Shown in pieces: positions 32,653-43,901 of a DNA stretch of 64,000 nt. Each line of letters begins with the position of its first letter. Position 1 is the stretch's first letter. Both the position numbers and the translations under genes were made by a program. The DNA comes from Argentina anserina. Its lineage: Eukaryota; Streptophyta; Magnoliopsida; Rosales; Rosaceae. The notes under the pieces are model-generated. The model worked only from the letters and a program-made list of their open reading frames with translations, searched no databases and had not been told where the DNA came from. Location: assembly GCF_933775445.1 (NCBI RefSeq), contig NC_065874.1, positions 26,916,501 to 26,980,500 of the forward strand, read 5' to 3'.

Positions 32653-35152
32653 CGAAACTTCTTCCTCTTCCTTCAGGAAATTCTTCGATCCAATCCGGCG
32701 AACTCCGGCCGACATGTCCCTCACCGCCGACGCCAGCAGCCTCGCAACCTCGACGCAGCCCCCCTCCTAGCCAGCCACGATCTCCAGCACCGACGTGAAG
32801 CCTCGAGCGACTCTCAAGAACCGAACCCAGTCGGTCCAAACACTCCGACGCTCCCAAGGCCGAAATAGGTGAGGTTTTCATCGATTTTGATGTTGGGATG
32901 CTTGTTGTGTGAAATTGTGATGTTTTTTGGTTTGATTGAGGGAGTTTGGAGGAGATCGGAGGGGGAGGGATTCGGGGGAGGTGCCGCCGCCAGGGGTGGC
33001 GCGTATGGGTGCGTGCAGGAGGTAGGGACGGCGGGGAAACCGTGGGGAGGGAGAGGGAAGGAAGAGGGTGGTTTTGGAGGCGGCGGTGGCGTGATACGCA
33101 CCGTGGTTAGCCTCGGCGCGTGGGCCCCACGCGCGGCCCGCCGGAGGTGGCGCGTGTGCCACACGCGCCGCCACGCGCGGCGGTGGGAACAGTTTCGACA
33201 GAAGGGTATTTTGGTAATTTAATTAAATGTAAATGTAATTTTTATTTACTACGGTAAATGTAATTAAATTTTACCTTCGGTAAATGTAAATATAAATTAC
33301 TTTCAGTAAATGTAAAAAGTAATTTTGTAAAAGGGTAATTTAGTAAATTTTATTCACTGAATTTGTATTTACATTTAAATCGTACATATACGTACAGAAA
33401 TACGTATTAGTATTTATACGAACAGAAATACGTATTAATATTTATACGTACAGAAATACGTATATAATATTTATACGTACAGAAATACGTATTAATATTT
33501 ATACGTACAGAAATACGTATTAATATTTATACGTACAGGAATACGTATATAATATTTATACGTACAGAAATACGTATTAATATTTATACGTACAGAAATA
33601 CGTATATAATATTTATACGTACAGAAAATACGTATATAATATTTATACGTACAGAAATACGTATTAATTGCATATTTGTACAGTATTCGGGAATAGTAAC
33701 AGTGAACAGTAATTTCGTAAAACCGAAAAATTGCTGAACAGTAACCGATTATTACTGTTTCGGCATTTAAAGGTTTACGAAACGATTCTAAATTCTTTTC
33801 TTATCTTTTCAAGGTGATCGTTAAATCAAGGAAATGAATTATCATCGGGAATTGTGGAATTACGCTCAAGTCTAAAAGGTGAGTAAAATCTCACTGAATT
33901 ACGAATCTACCCTCGTGGTGATTCAACATTTTTGCAAGTGTGATTATCAAATGAATTACAACATGTATATAATTTAGTGGACTACATATATACAGTATAA
34001 TGGTAATAAGTACATATATATATATATAGTTCATTAAATTACGTACTGTTATTAATTCATTAAAAATAGTCATTTCGATGACGGAAGTTTGTGAATTGAG
34101 CATGTGTGGTGAAATATGATATGTATAAGATATAGTGTACTATATATATATTGTATAAATGGTAAATAAGTACGAATATATATAGTTTGCTATATAATAT
34201 ACTGTTATGATTTTATTGTGATTATATTGAGCATGTGATTTGAAATTGTACAATATGATGTGAGATTATTGTACGTGATTTTTAACATTGAAATTGTTAA
34301 AATGTGAATTGTCTTCGGACCAGATTTTTGGTACAATATGATGTGAGATTATTGTACGTGTTTGGCAAGTCGAAACCTAGCCTTTGGCCGGGAGAAAGTT
34401 ACGATACAGTTAGAGCTCTAGTCTGTCTGCCTTAGTACTGCATGAGAGGTAACGGGTGGTTATCTGCTCATGGGTACTCAGTTTATTTTGGATGTTGGGT
34501 AGCGGGTGGCTATCCAATATCAGCGGTGTATTACGAGAGGGGTAACAGATGTGTACCAGCGTTCTTGGTACCCGTATTATAAATGCATTGGGTAACCAGA
34601 AGGGTTACTTAATTTCCTCATGAGCGTTTTATTTCATATTTCTTTGGGTCAACCAGATGGGCTGACCATTGACTCATGAGGGCATTTATATTTGTTATTT
34701 TGTGATCTTTCGTATATATTGATATGCGAACTGTATTGTGATTTTACTCATACGAGCTATAAGCTTACCGGGTTTGTGTCTACAATCCCGGTGCACCAAT
34801 TCAATGGTGTAGGGGATAATTCCGCAGGTACTGATTAGCGGAGATTGAGTGACGACTCCGGAGATTCGAAGTCGTTCGGACCCTGTTGTGGTGAGATTTC
34901 TGGCGTGGATTTGTGTGAGAATTTGAGTGAATTTATTTGTGAGATTTGTGAGTGATTTGTGAGGATTATTACATTTCCATTTTATGTATGGATTATAAAT
35001 TTGGGTTGTAATAATTGGTTGTCTGAGTTGTATTGAGAACTCAGAAGTGATCTGCTGTTACACTTTAATAATTTCGATTTATGTGAGATTATTTTGTGTT
35101 TAACGACTTTAGAATTTTGAGTTTTTAAGCTCGAAATTTTGGGGTCGTTACA
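32240..35152 (+). mobile_element. Solo LTR of a long-LTR retrotransposon (2.9 kb) nested in the MULE-like element
   Basis: It begins TGTAATAACCCCAATTTTTC and ends with the inverse of TGTAACGACCCCAAAATTTC. The target duplication CAACA is perfect (32235-32239 and 35153-35157). Inside are a (CT)n tract (about 32614-32649), a G+C-rich stretch that opens chance frames on both strands (32690-33200), a minisatellite (33388-33666) and direction words shared with 20440-22607. No primer site or coding region is present, so it is a recombined solo LTR. Length and ends fit chromovirus-type (Tekay/Del-like) elements; that lineage is a guess. Confidence 0.85.
33388..33666. repeat. Minisatellite of 28-30 bp, about 10 units
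   Basis: Units read tacgtacagaaatacgta plus ttaatattta or tataatattta. Two unit types alternate irregularly. Each unit contains tacgta twice, so neighbouring units can pair as hairpins. Confidence 0.92.
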
Positions 35153-35239
35153 CAACATAAGCAGCAAGAATGCCAAACTTGAACAGGCAAAAACACTTAT
35201 AAAAACATGAACTTGGGTCCAAATGCAGTATAGATAGTT

Positions 35240-35450
35240 CACCTGGTTCAGTTTCTGATCACTAGAAGAAGAAGAAGCAGCAGCAGCTTTAGTACAACGA
35301 GAGCCGGGTACTGGGCCCTTGTTGGGGAAGTATCTGTTCTCAATATGAAAGTGATGAAACCCAGAAGAGTAGGAGAGGAACGGCGGGTCGCAAGGAGATC
35401 GGAGGAGAGAGGAGGAGAGGAACGGCGAGACGATTATATTAGATTTTAGG
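35240..35450 (-). other. Possible captured exon in the MULE-like element
   Basis: The minus strand between the solo LTR and the right terminus carries an open stretch (FHHFHIENRYFPNKGPVPGS, then an Ala/Ser run) ending at a donor-like AACCAG|GTGAAC. It may be host sequence captured by the element or a remnant of its own gene. No family is recognised. Confidence 0.35.
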
Positions 35451-35646
35451 GTTTTTCAGCTTTTTTTATTGTTTAATAATGACGTGGCGTGTCGTCAACG
35501 TATCGAAAAAGTCAACATTCTACGATACGCCACGTGGCGTGTCTGATACGGAGAAAATGCGTATCGTGTCGTATCGGCGCGTCGGGACGTGTCGGATACA
35601 GCGACACGGCTCCGACTGACGTATTGGTGCAACATAGTTACAAACC

Positions 35647-36580
35647 AAAACCCAGCTAACAATTATTAACCAAAAAAAACTAAATCAAAAAATGAGCTGC
35701 GCGAAAGAAGGGAAAAGTTTCAGAAAAGGGGAAAAGATTAGAAACCACTTACGTGTCGAAAACTTGATTAAAACGGCGGAGTGGAGTAGAAGTAATCGGT
35801 GAAGATGAATGCAACTGGTATCTTTGTGACGGAGTATCTTTCCAACACTGTCGTTTTTGGGCTTTCATATCAGGCCATAAAATTGAATTTACGTATTCTA
35901 AAGCGTTGATCAAATTGAGCTATGTGATTGACGGTTTCAAGCCCAAACCTTAGCCGCTAACGATATAGCTCGTTCGTGTTATGTCATCATTCTAATCTTT
36001 CCGCTCTCGTAAAACAAATGGAGTCACTGTAGTTGCTTTTTTTACTAAATTGTGCATGTTTTAGTGCATAGGTTTTGTAGTAACTCTATATTATTTAAGT
36101 ATGTTGTTACAAATTATATTCTACGGTTATATTAATGGTAACGGTGTGAGTGCGGCTGTTTATCGCTCTTTTGTTAAAAATAAGTTGTCCACCCGATAAT
36201 TTAGTATACCCTGGGTAAGTTTCTCCAAAGTACGTAAAAAGGTTTTCTTATAAGAATAAACATCAAACAATTTGACAAACAAACTTCAACTTTTTTTCTT
36301 CTTCTAGTAATTCACCAATATACGAAATGTGGATCGTAGGGGTATGCGGCTAGTATAAAGAAACATCGACTTAACATTCTATAGTTGTACAGGAAATGGA
36401 CCTATAAGGCTATAACTCTGGAGCCAAAAATACAAATTGTAGAACAATATTATGAATCAAATCCCTCGTTTAAATTTTTTTTTGAATCCCTTACGACCAG
36501 GGACGGATACATGTGGTGGGCTCTATGTGTTGCAGCCCATACGAAAATTAAATATATAATTATCCAACTACAGTTTTGCA
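35647..36580. other. Intergenic stretch, nothing recognised
   Basis: A+T-rich; short frames only, none with recognisable motifs. Confidence 0.4.
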
Positions 36581-36584
36581 TTAA

Positions 36585-36665
36585 AATGGGCCCTAGTTCA
36601 GTTGGCAAACCCTCCAGCTCACTTCATTTCCTCTTACGGCAGAGATTCGAACTCTCTTAGCCTCA
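36585..36665 (+). repeat. tRNA-derived SINE head
   Basis: An A-box-like tagttcagttgg (36594-36605) and a B-box-like agattcgaactc (36642-36653) are spaced as in a tRNA gene. The intervening sequence does not fold into a tRNA cloverleaf, so a SINE remnant is the better reading. Confidence 0.5.
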
Positions 36666-37059
36666 AACATAGGTTTTAATCATTCTCTATTTATTTTTTC
36701 CTCTTTCTTGGGCTAAATCACATCTAATTTTCTTTTTACTCTCATTTTCTTCACTCTCTTTCTTTTAATTAATTATTTTTCTTAAATAATGAATTTTCCA
36801 CTTATTTGTTACAATTCTAGCATGAGTAGATTCATATTTATATACTTTCGTAGTATCTTTTAACAAAATATTCTTCTACTAAGACCGTGTTTTGGTTCTA
36901 AATCTCTACAGAGAAAAATGAAAAAAATATATTTTCAATTAGCCTAGGTAAGTTTCTAATGCAGGATCCGCCACTACTTACGACGTGCATTTCCTTTCTT
37001 TGAAAGGGATGACATCGATCATATTTACATTTTTCTGTACTTGACTACAAATTACGTTC

Positions 37060-37140
37060 CTTCCCAGAAATAAACTGACGGGAAGACAGTAGATTTTGCT
37101 GTGAGACGAGTTCGATTCCCCTATTAAACCTCGCTTCCAT
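37060..37140 (+). repeat. Possible second SINE-like fragment
   Basis: The B-box-like gagttcgattcc at 37108-37119 is preceded by a weak A-box region. It lies just left of the MITE at 37179. Confidence 0.3.
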
Positions 37141-37178
37141 CACCGACATAAAAAGAGGATGAATATATATATATATAT

Positions 37179-37579
37179 AGTTTCTATTCAGAGTGAAGCT
37201 TCACTCTGGAATTACAGAGTGAAGTTCCAATTTTGGCACACTTTTCGATTAAATTTTTTCACCATAAGCGATTCAATATTTAGGTATGTTATTCAAGATC
37301 ATCTCTACAAAGTTTCATCCAATTTTACAATGGTTTGATTTTTCAAAATTAAGATTTACACGAACGGTTCGCGTTGAACAGTTTTAATTCATTCATTGAT
37401 TTAATCTAATTTCAATACCTTAACGATGTTCGAATTAGATGAAATTTTGTAGAGATGATCTTGAATAACATACCTAAATATTGAATCGCTTATGGTGAAA
37501 AAATTTGACCGAAAAGTGTGCCAAAATTAGAACTTAACTATGTAATTTCAGAGTGAAGCTTCACTCTAGATAGAGACTG
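37179..37579. mobile_element. Fold-back MITE, family 1, copy c
   Basis: It has the same arms and interior as the copies at 672 and 1821 (ttcagagtgaagcttcactctg at both ends, catacctaaatattgaatcg inside) and (TA)n on both sides. Confidence 0.88.
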
Positions 37580-37589
37580 TATATATATA

Positions 37590-39780
37590 TATAGTCATGG
37601 AGAAACGGTTAACCAGATTCGAGTACGTTACTGATTTTGTTGGTCTAGGCAAATTTTGAAGGAAAAAAAATATACTAAGATTGGATTTTGAAAATAATAT
37701 CGAAGGAAGCTAGCTAGCTAGTTAGGTGTAAATGAAATCGCAAGCATATGACTTTGCACCCTACAACTTTTAAGAATCGATCAATTATTTCTTATAGAAT
37801 GACGGCCAGTAGTCCCGCATGATTACCGTTGGCTCTTCTCGATCACTTTACTTACTCAAGTGAGAAAAGAGAAACTCAAATGACTGCAAATTGACTGAAT
37901 ATGCATGCATGCAACACTGTGGCCCGATCTGCATAATGCAGTACGTACATCAAACTAAGAAGCATGCAGAAGATGAGGTCGGACCAGATCAAAGCTCAAA
38001 ATCTGGAGAATGTATGAGATATAATGCAAAAGCTAGCTAGGCGCCGCAATGGCTTAGTTCCCAATTCCCATTTCTGTAGCAGTTGTACGTACGTCAAGTG
38101 AGTTTGTGCATTAGATTTTTCAAACCATATGGATAAGACTTTGCTACGAAGCTTGTCTCTTTTGAGTCCTAATTAGTTTTTGGGTCTATCTTGCATGTCT
38201 TCTATTAACTGCGCGCTTATGTACGATCGTACGTAGTATTAGTAACTAAGTGCGACTCTAATTGATTATGCATGTGTTTATATAGTTGCTGAAGAAGAAT
38301 AATACTAGCATTTTTCCACTCTAGCTAGTCGTATAATTGACATGCATTTCTTTGATTGTTGAAATTATGTAACATGTGTTTAATTAATTAGTCACTTGCA
38401 CTGCTGGTGTATAGAATAATTTTCACACAAAATGACTTGTACGTGGTACCTAGTCATCATCGTAGTGAAAAATACTTGCAATACCAGGACTACCAGCTGA
38501 AGGATTAGCATTGACTTGGGGAGTACATTTCTTAAGTAGCTTAATTATTTAGGCTTACTCAATTCAACACCCCTATAAAGAGCTACAATTAGGTCAAAAG
38601 AACAGACTTGTTCCCTTTCAAGTATAGAAAATTATAGCATGTTGGGTGAGAGATGGTTTGTCTTTAGAGGCTATAGAGCAAAAGAAAACAGAGAGATCGA
38701 TATATTAGACAATTGCTTGCCGACAGGTCACAAAATTTTGTTGGCTAAACCAATGCTTTAATTCCTCTTGCTTATTGAGAACTAAGAGATGATATCAACT
38801 CACGATGGTTGCACATGATTTAAAATTATAACCCAAAAGAACGCGTTCTATTAACAAAGCCAAATGATTACTGAAAATTTTACTAATTACCATCCAAAGA
38901 AAACTCGAAGCAAAAGGAAAACTAAGACATGGAAATGACACCTTGGGGACCCAATTTTCTGTTGAGAAAATTCTTCTACATGATGGTTGAGATTAAAGGT
39001 TTGCAATAGCTGGTCTTCATCCAAAATAAAAAAGAACAAGAAGACAATCTTGTTTAGCTGGTGAGTGGTGACTTAAGGTTGGCCAGCCAAGTGTCGGTGT
39101 CACAGTTTGGGACAGTGAAAACAAATAAATATTGTTCATTATTCGTTAGCTATGTCAGCCTAATGGGCGATCCCAATTGGGGCATATTAGGGCTAATTGT
39201 TAATGTTTTAATAATGTTAATAATTGATTAAGGACTATAATAAGTTAATTCGAGTTTGTATATAATTATTTTGACTTTGTTTGAGCTTGGATCATAAATG
39301 AAACAAGTCAACAAAGTAAGCATTGTAATGTTGAGCTCCTGGTACCTAACCACGTATAGACCTACTTTTTGAATGCTTATCTCGTTTTTATATATTTAGC
39401 TTGTTGGGGCTTGGAGCAATTAGCTCAAATCATGCATGCCTGCAATATATTAGCTCTGACCTTAAAATTGCTCGTAACTGTACGTGTAATAAGCTCATTC
39501 AATGACCATGTCCAGGCAGCCTAGGGTTGGCTCAATGTCACAATTAGAGACAGTAAAAGCAAATATATATGTATTTGATTGATCACGTAGTACCACTAAT
39601 CATTCGCTATGATGGGCGTACTAATAATGGTCCATCTCAATATAAACTGTTGTCAAGTCTCAACAAGTCACTATGGGGGTGATCGTAATCAAGATAGGAA
39701 AATTATCTGGCATGGTGATTTTGAAGCAGTTTATTAATTACAATATTATATGCTCGATAGATTATATATACATTTTTTTT
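37590..39780. other. Intergenic A+T-rich stretch with a diverged duplication
   Basis: No gene is seen. Segments near 39076-39170 and 39513-39610 resemble each other (cagtttgggacagtgaaaac / caattagagacagtaaaagc, then tattcgttagctatg / cattcgctatgatg), about 430 bases apart. Confidence 0.45.
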
Positions 39781-39785
39781 TCTCA

Positions 39786-40085
39786 GGTACGGACGTCCGC
39801 ATGGTGTGGATTTCGCGATTATGGCATCCAGCGATGCGCAATAATGGCAGCCGGAGTTTCATTGACGGCCGATGGCAGTCGGAACCTCAAAATTTATGCA
39901 CGGTGCCTAGAACTTTAAACTTTCCAGAAATTTCGAGATTCCGGCCGCTGTGGGCTGACATCATAACTCCGGCTGACATAGACAAGACCGCTGAGAGAGG
40001 GGACATAGCCGGCATCATCCACGCCGTCATCGTGCGCCGACAGTCGCCGAAATCGCTGAATTCGCACCGTGCAGACGTCCGCAGC
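39786..40085. mobile_element. G+C-rich fold-back element, diverged copy
   Basis: It starts ggtacggacgtccgcatggt and ends caccgtgcagacgtccgcag, an imperfect inverted pair. It is flanked by TA-rich tracts and is clearly related to 52786-53140 (shared cgattccggccg, gacgtccgca). Its arms are badly decayed. Frames across it are chance. Confidence 0.7.
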
Positions 40086-40099
40086 TAAGAATCCATATA

Positions 40100-41688
40100 T
40101 ATATATATTTATATATCATATGTTGTTTTTCGGATACACTGACTTTTAGTATGGTTCAGCAGGGAAATCTAAGCCAGTTACCTCTTTAGCTAATTTTACT
40201 TCTTCTTCAAGTTATGAGCTACAAAAGAAGGCTTGTTTGGAATCTACGTACTTGAAGGATCGATCTTCTCAACGCATGTGTGAAATTGAAATAAAACCAA
40301 TAGTTCTCCCGAACCCCAGTATATGTACGTACTTGAAAAATTTTCTTGTGAGGATCCTGTCTTCGTTTTTGCTTGTAGAAAAATGTCACCGATGAAGTGT
40401 CTTTGTTGCTTGCTTTACTAGACTACCTCTACGTACGTACGCTGAAAGATTAAAGCAGTCAAAGCATGAGTAGCAATTCGAAGCTACCTCTTTGATTTAT
40501 GCATATACTTCCACACAGCCAGCAAGCAATTTCCCCAAAAATCCAAGTTATCTAACACCATTGTCAATCTTCATCAAATCTTCGTTTTCGATTGAACGAG
40601 ATGTGGAACCCCATGATTGGTCCAGATTTCTAACCGTGTTAAAGAGAACAAACAGAGACCATATATATCCCAATTGCTGAAATGCTCAAATATTATGCTG
40701 ATCATCGAGATGATAATCGTGCTACAATGCACTACGCAACTGAAGCCCGTCAAGCCCCTGTACAACTAATGGTCTATTCTCATGTGAAGGCAATTAAATC
40801 TACATCAAAAATATAAGACTCAATCTTTCCAGGAGGCTCGATTGAGTAAATGATTTTGTTAGAGCTAGTAACTACGTGCGTATCAAATTTCATATAGGAT
40901 TTGAAATGCTTATTCAGATATGCAGATACATTTTTTGGCATGATTAACCATACAACTAGCTGTTTGTTATTCAAAGCTATAATTTTCTATGTTTCAAGTA
41001 GATAAACTGTACGGTATACCAGAGGAAATTTACTGAGGTATCAATGAGAGGTTAATCAGGTTATGGAGCCATGATACATAGTTTCTGAAAGAAACATGTC
41101 TTACTTTAAAAACCGTATCTTGTAATTGTTCTATGATTTTTACTTTCTTCTAGCAAGTGAGAAAAGGACCCCTAATGCATTCTATGCTGCTTTCTTAATG
41201 AATAATAACACAAATGCAAGAGAAGGGTCTGTGATATTAAAGGTTGTAGTTAGGGAATATGGGATTAATGACAGTCAAAAGAAAGCTAATTTGACAATGA
41301 ATGAATTCATGGCTTCGTGCATATCCATATCAGACATCAATTTCTAAGTAATCATAGTTGGTGACCAAAAAGTTGGTTTCATAATTAGATTCAGTACGAT
41401 CAGAACAGAAATGGACACAAAGAACAGACATACATATATCTCTTGGTTCTCTTCAATATGGAAAAGATTACATGGACCCAAAAGACCCACCCACCTACTT
41501 TGCTTCATGCTTAAACAAAGCGAAATTAGTTCCCTCCCTTTTGTTCGAATACCATAGAACACGATCCGACTTTCTAGTTCTTAGTTCCTACTAGGCATTA
41601 ATCGACTACCTAGAACTTATTAATATGATGTCCTTCAATTTCTCCTTAGGAGAATTGATTGTTACCCTCTTCATTTTCATGATTCTGA
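40100..41688. other. 3' flank of the LBD gene; no firm gene
   Basis: An open stretch at 41155-41347 follows an acceptor-like cttcttctag (KRTPNAFYAAFLMNNNTNAR, then VILKVVVREYG) and looks faintly protein-like on the plus strand, but no family or partner exon was found. Confidence 0.35.
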
Positions 41689-43131
41689 TCATGTCCACAT
41701 TGGTGAATCCCAGAACGAGCCTAGAGCAGAGTTGTGATCATCAAGGAGGCTCCAATTGCTCTGGTTGAGTATACTGTTATGAGGAAGAGGGCTGGTGATG
41801 AAGTTGTGATGATCGAGTGATTGTTGATCCGGGGATCCCTGCCCGTGATGATCGGGTTTCGCCAATTCCATAAGCAGTGTCACAAGGTTTGCTTGCTGGC
41901 ATTGCATGGTCACAACCTCAGCTTGTGCCTTGGCTAGATGTGCTTGAAGGTCACTCACTTGTTTTTGGAGATGACAGATTGCCCCTGCACAACCATAAAC
42001 AGGGTCTCTGATTCTTGCACTGGCCTCATAAACCATGCTGCTCACTGCATCAGCCCTTTGAGACTCCGGAAGGTCCTGAAAAGAAAAGAAAAAATGAAAT
42101 GATTTGATCAGCTATTTGTGTGGCGAAATTGGCTTGGTAATGGCCAATGCTTTAGAAGTCGGCCAACTCTTTATTTTCACCACTTTTGCTTTTGTACACA
42201 TGAAAAAACAGGATGTACGTATTTACCCAGGTTTCTAGTTTATATTGCAGTTGCTTATTCTGGGATGTAATTTAAGTTATTTCCGGATTAAACCGTGTAG
42301 TGAAAAGATGTTAGATATATTCCAAAATGATATCATAATGCGAAATTATGCAATGATGTTTTGGGACCAAGTATGACCAACCTTTCTTCATGATGAGATA
42401 TGTAGGTAAGAAAATAGTTAGTTTCATAAAAGCAAATGAACCTCATCTTCAATTGTGTTAAAATTAAACTTCACATATGGCTAGCTAGGAACTCTCGAGT
42501 GAAGTTCAAAACATATGATTGTAAACCAAGAACAATGGACGAAAAAAGCTAACTTGATCAGTTTGATCAATCCAAATATACATGTATGAATTGTTCCCTA
42601 CTTTTTTGCAGTTTCTTCTTCTTGAACAATAAGTGAGAGTAGTTAATCCACCACTTATGTTATATGTCTACATGACGCTACAAGCGTCTCAACTCTCAAC
42701 TGTGTAAAACTACCACCAGATTCCCAACATCTAAATTTCAGATCAAAACACACTCCTAGACTCAATTTGTGGATGTGACCAATCTAGTTCAGTACTTAAA
42801 GTAACTGAAAGAAACTGAATACTGGGTCTACCTGCAAGAACTTGATGATGTTGCTCGCACCAAAGACCCGGTGAGCGATGGTGAACTTGGTTGGCTCAGA
42901 GGGAGGAAAGTAAGGAGCCAACACACATTTCTCAGCACATCTTCTCCTCAGGATCTTGCAAGCAGCACAAGGACTAAGCACAACGTTCTGGGGTGGTGGG
43001 ATTTGAGCTTGAGCTTGAGTTGGAGTGATAGGAGGAGAAGAAGTTTGGGAAGAAGAAGGAGAGTGATGAGAGAAAGGGGTTGATGGCGTATATGTTGCTG
43101 TGTTAATGCTAGTGTCAGTGCTGGACTCCAT
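41689..43131 (-). CDS. LOB-domain (LBD) transcription factor, class I, LBD1/LBD11-like; two exons
   Basis: LBD proteins are plant-specific DNA-binding factors that shape organ boundaries and vascular and cambial growth. Exon 1 is 42832-43131 (ATG at 43129-43131), exon 2 is 41689-42075, and the intron is 756 bp with GT/AG ends (TTGCAG|GTAGAC, TTCAG|GACC). The spliced product is 228 residues. After a Ser/Thr/Pro-rich start (1-52) come the C-block CAACKILRRRCAEKC (CX2CX6CX3C), the GAS block with FGASNIIKFLQ ending at the exon junction, and the zipper-like coil (AVSSMVYEASARIRDPVYGC, HLQKQVSDLQAHLAKAQ). A Gln/His/Asn-rich tail follows. The junction after FLQ is the usual one for LBD genes. An in-frame ATG 138 bases upstream (43267-43269) would add a poorly conserved extension and was not chosen. 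It appears intact. Confidence 0.95.
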
Positions 43132-43300
43132 CTCAGCTAGCTTTGAAGCTTTGAGCTGCTTGTGAAAATGTTCGAGGGAAAAGAGAGAGAGATGAGGTGA
43201 GGTGGGGTTTGGTTGTAGAACAAAGTGAGAGTATAAATAGACAAGATCGAGCTTGGGGTGTGAGATCAAAATTACGCACTCGTTGGATAATATTTAATTG
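43132..43300 (-). promoter_or_regulatory. LBD gene 5' leader and core promoter region
   Basis: On the minus strand a TATA-like tctatttatactc (around 43230-43243) lies about 100 bases before the ATG. CT-rich leader sequence (ctctctctctttt) follows it, as is common in plant 5' UTRs. Confidence 0.45.
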
Positions 43301-43901
43301 GCCTGCTTCAAAGTCCATCCATTAATATTATCACTATCATTTTCTATCAAACCGTTAGGTTTATCATTTATGTGACATTTTCTTTTCAGTTTTCACCTTT
43401 GGACTGATTATCAGCAGACTGTTTGAAAGGTCTTCTGTGAAAATTCAGAGGTTCTAGAACTAGCCCGACTTCGGAGGGGAAATTCTATCTTGCAGTGCTG
43501 AACTGTGTGTAGAGTGTTCTGTGTGCACGGAAAAAAAAAATCAATTAAAAAATTAACTTCAAGATGTCACCGGCTTTTGTTTGACGTGTCAAATGGTGAT
43601 AGGCTTGTAGTAGCAGGTCCTTCGATGGCTATTAAATGTTCGTATGTTAACAAAAAAAAGTCACGTGCACAGCTCGGTTAAGATTTTAAGAAGGATGGTT
43701 TATGCAAGTTACTATCAATTGTATCAAATGCAATCGGATTGTTTCAACCACAAATCCACATGCTCAACTCACGAAATTAAGTTTTATTTGAAATGAACCA
43801 TGCCATATTCAATTAATAAGTACTCTTGAATTGAATGTAGAACTCCAAAATCCCAAAATTTCTTATTCTTTCCAACATTAACATAATCTAATATTTTAGC
43901 A

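Larger units (their letters stand above)
30903..35636. mobile_element. MULE-like DNA transposon containing a nested solo LTR
   Basis: The left end is TATGTTGCACGGACACGGAC and the inverted right end TATGTTGCACCAATACGTCA. The flanking 10-mers are identical: gttacaaacc at 30893-30902 and 35637-35646. A 9-10 bp duplication suits Mutator-like elements better than hAT. Both subterminal regions are dense in gacacgg / cgtgtc words. After removing the nested LTR about 1.8 kb remains, with no recognised transposase. Confidence 0.8.

Noticed and set aside
32814..33222. Overlapping frames of 98-117 codons, Gly- or Pro-rich
   Set aside because: They lie inside the G+C-rich part of the solo LTR and are open on both strands.
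33388..33666. CRISPR-like regular repeat
   Set aside because: Units are contiguous with no unique spacers, and the genome is eukaryotic; this is a minisatellite.
36585..36665. A tRNA gene
   Set aside because: Box A and box B words are present but no acceptor stem, anticodon stem or cloverleaf can be drawn.
42871..43083. Plus-strand frame of 70 codons
   Set aside because: It is antisense to LBD exon 1.
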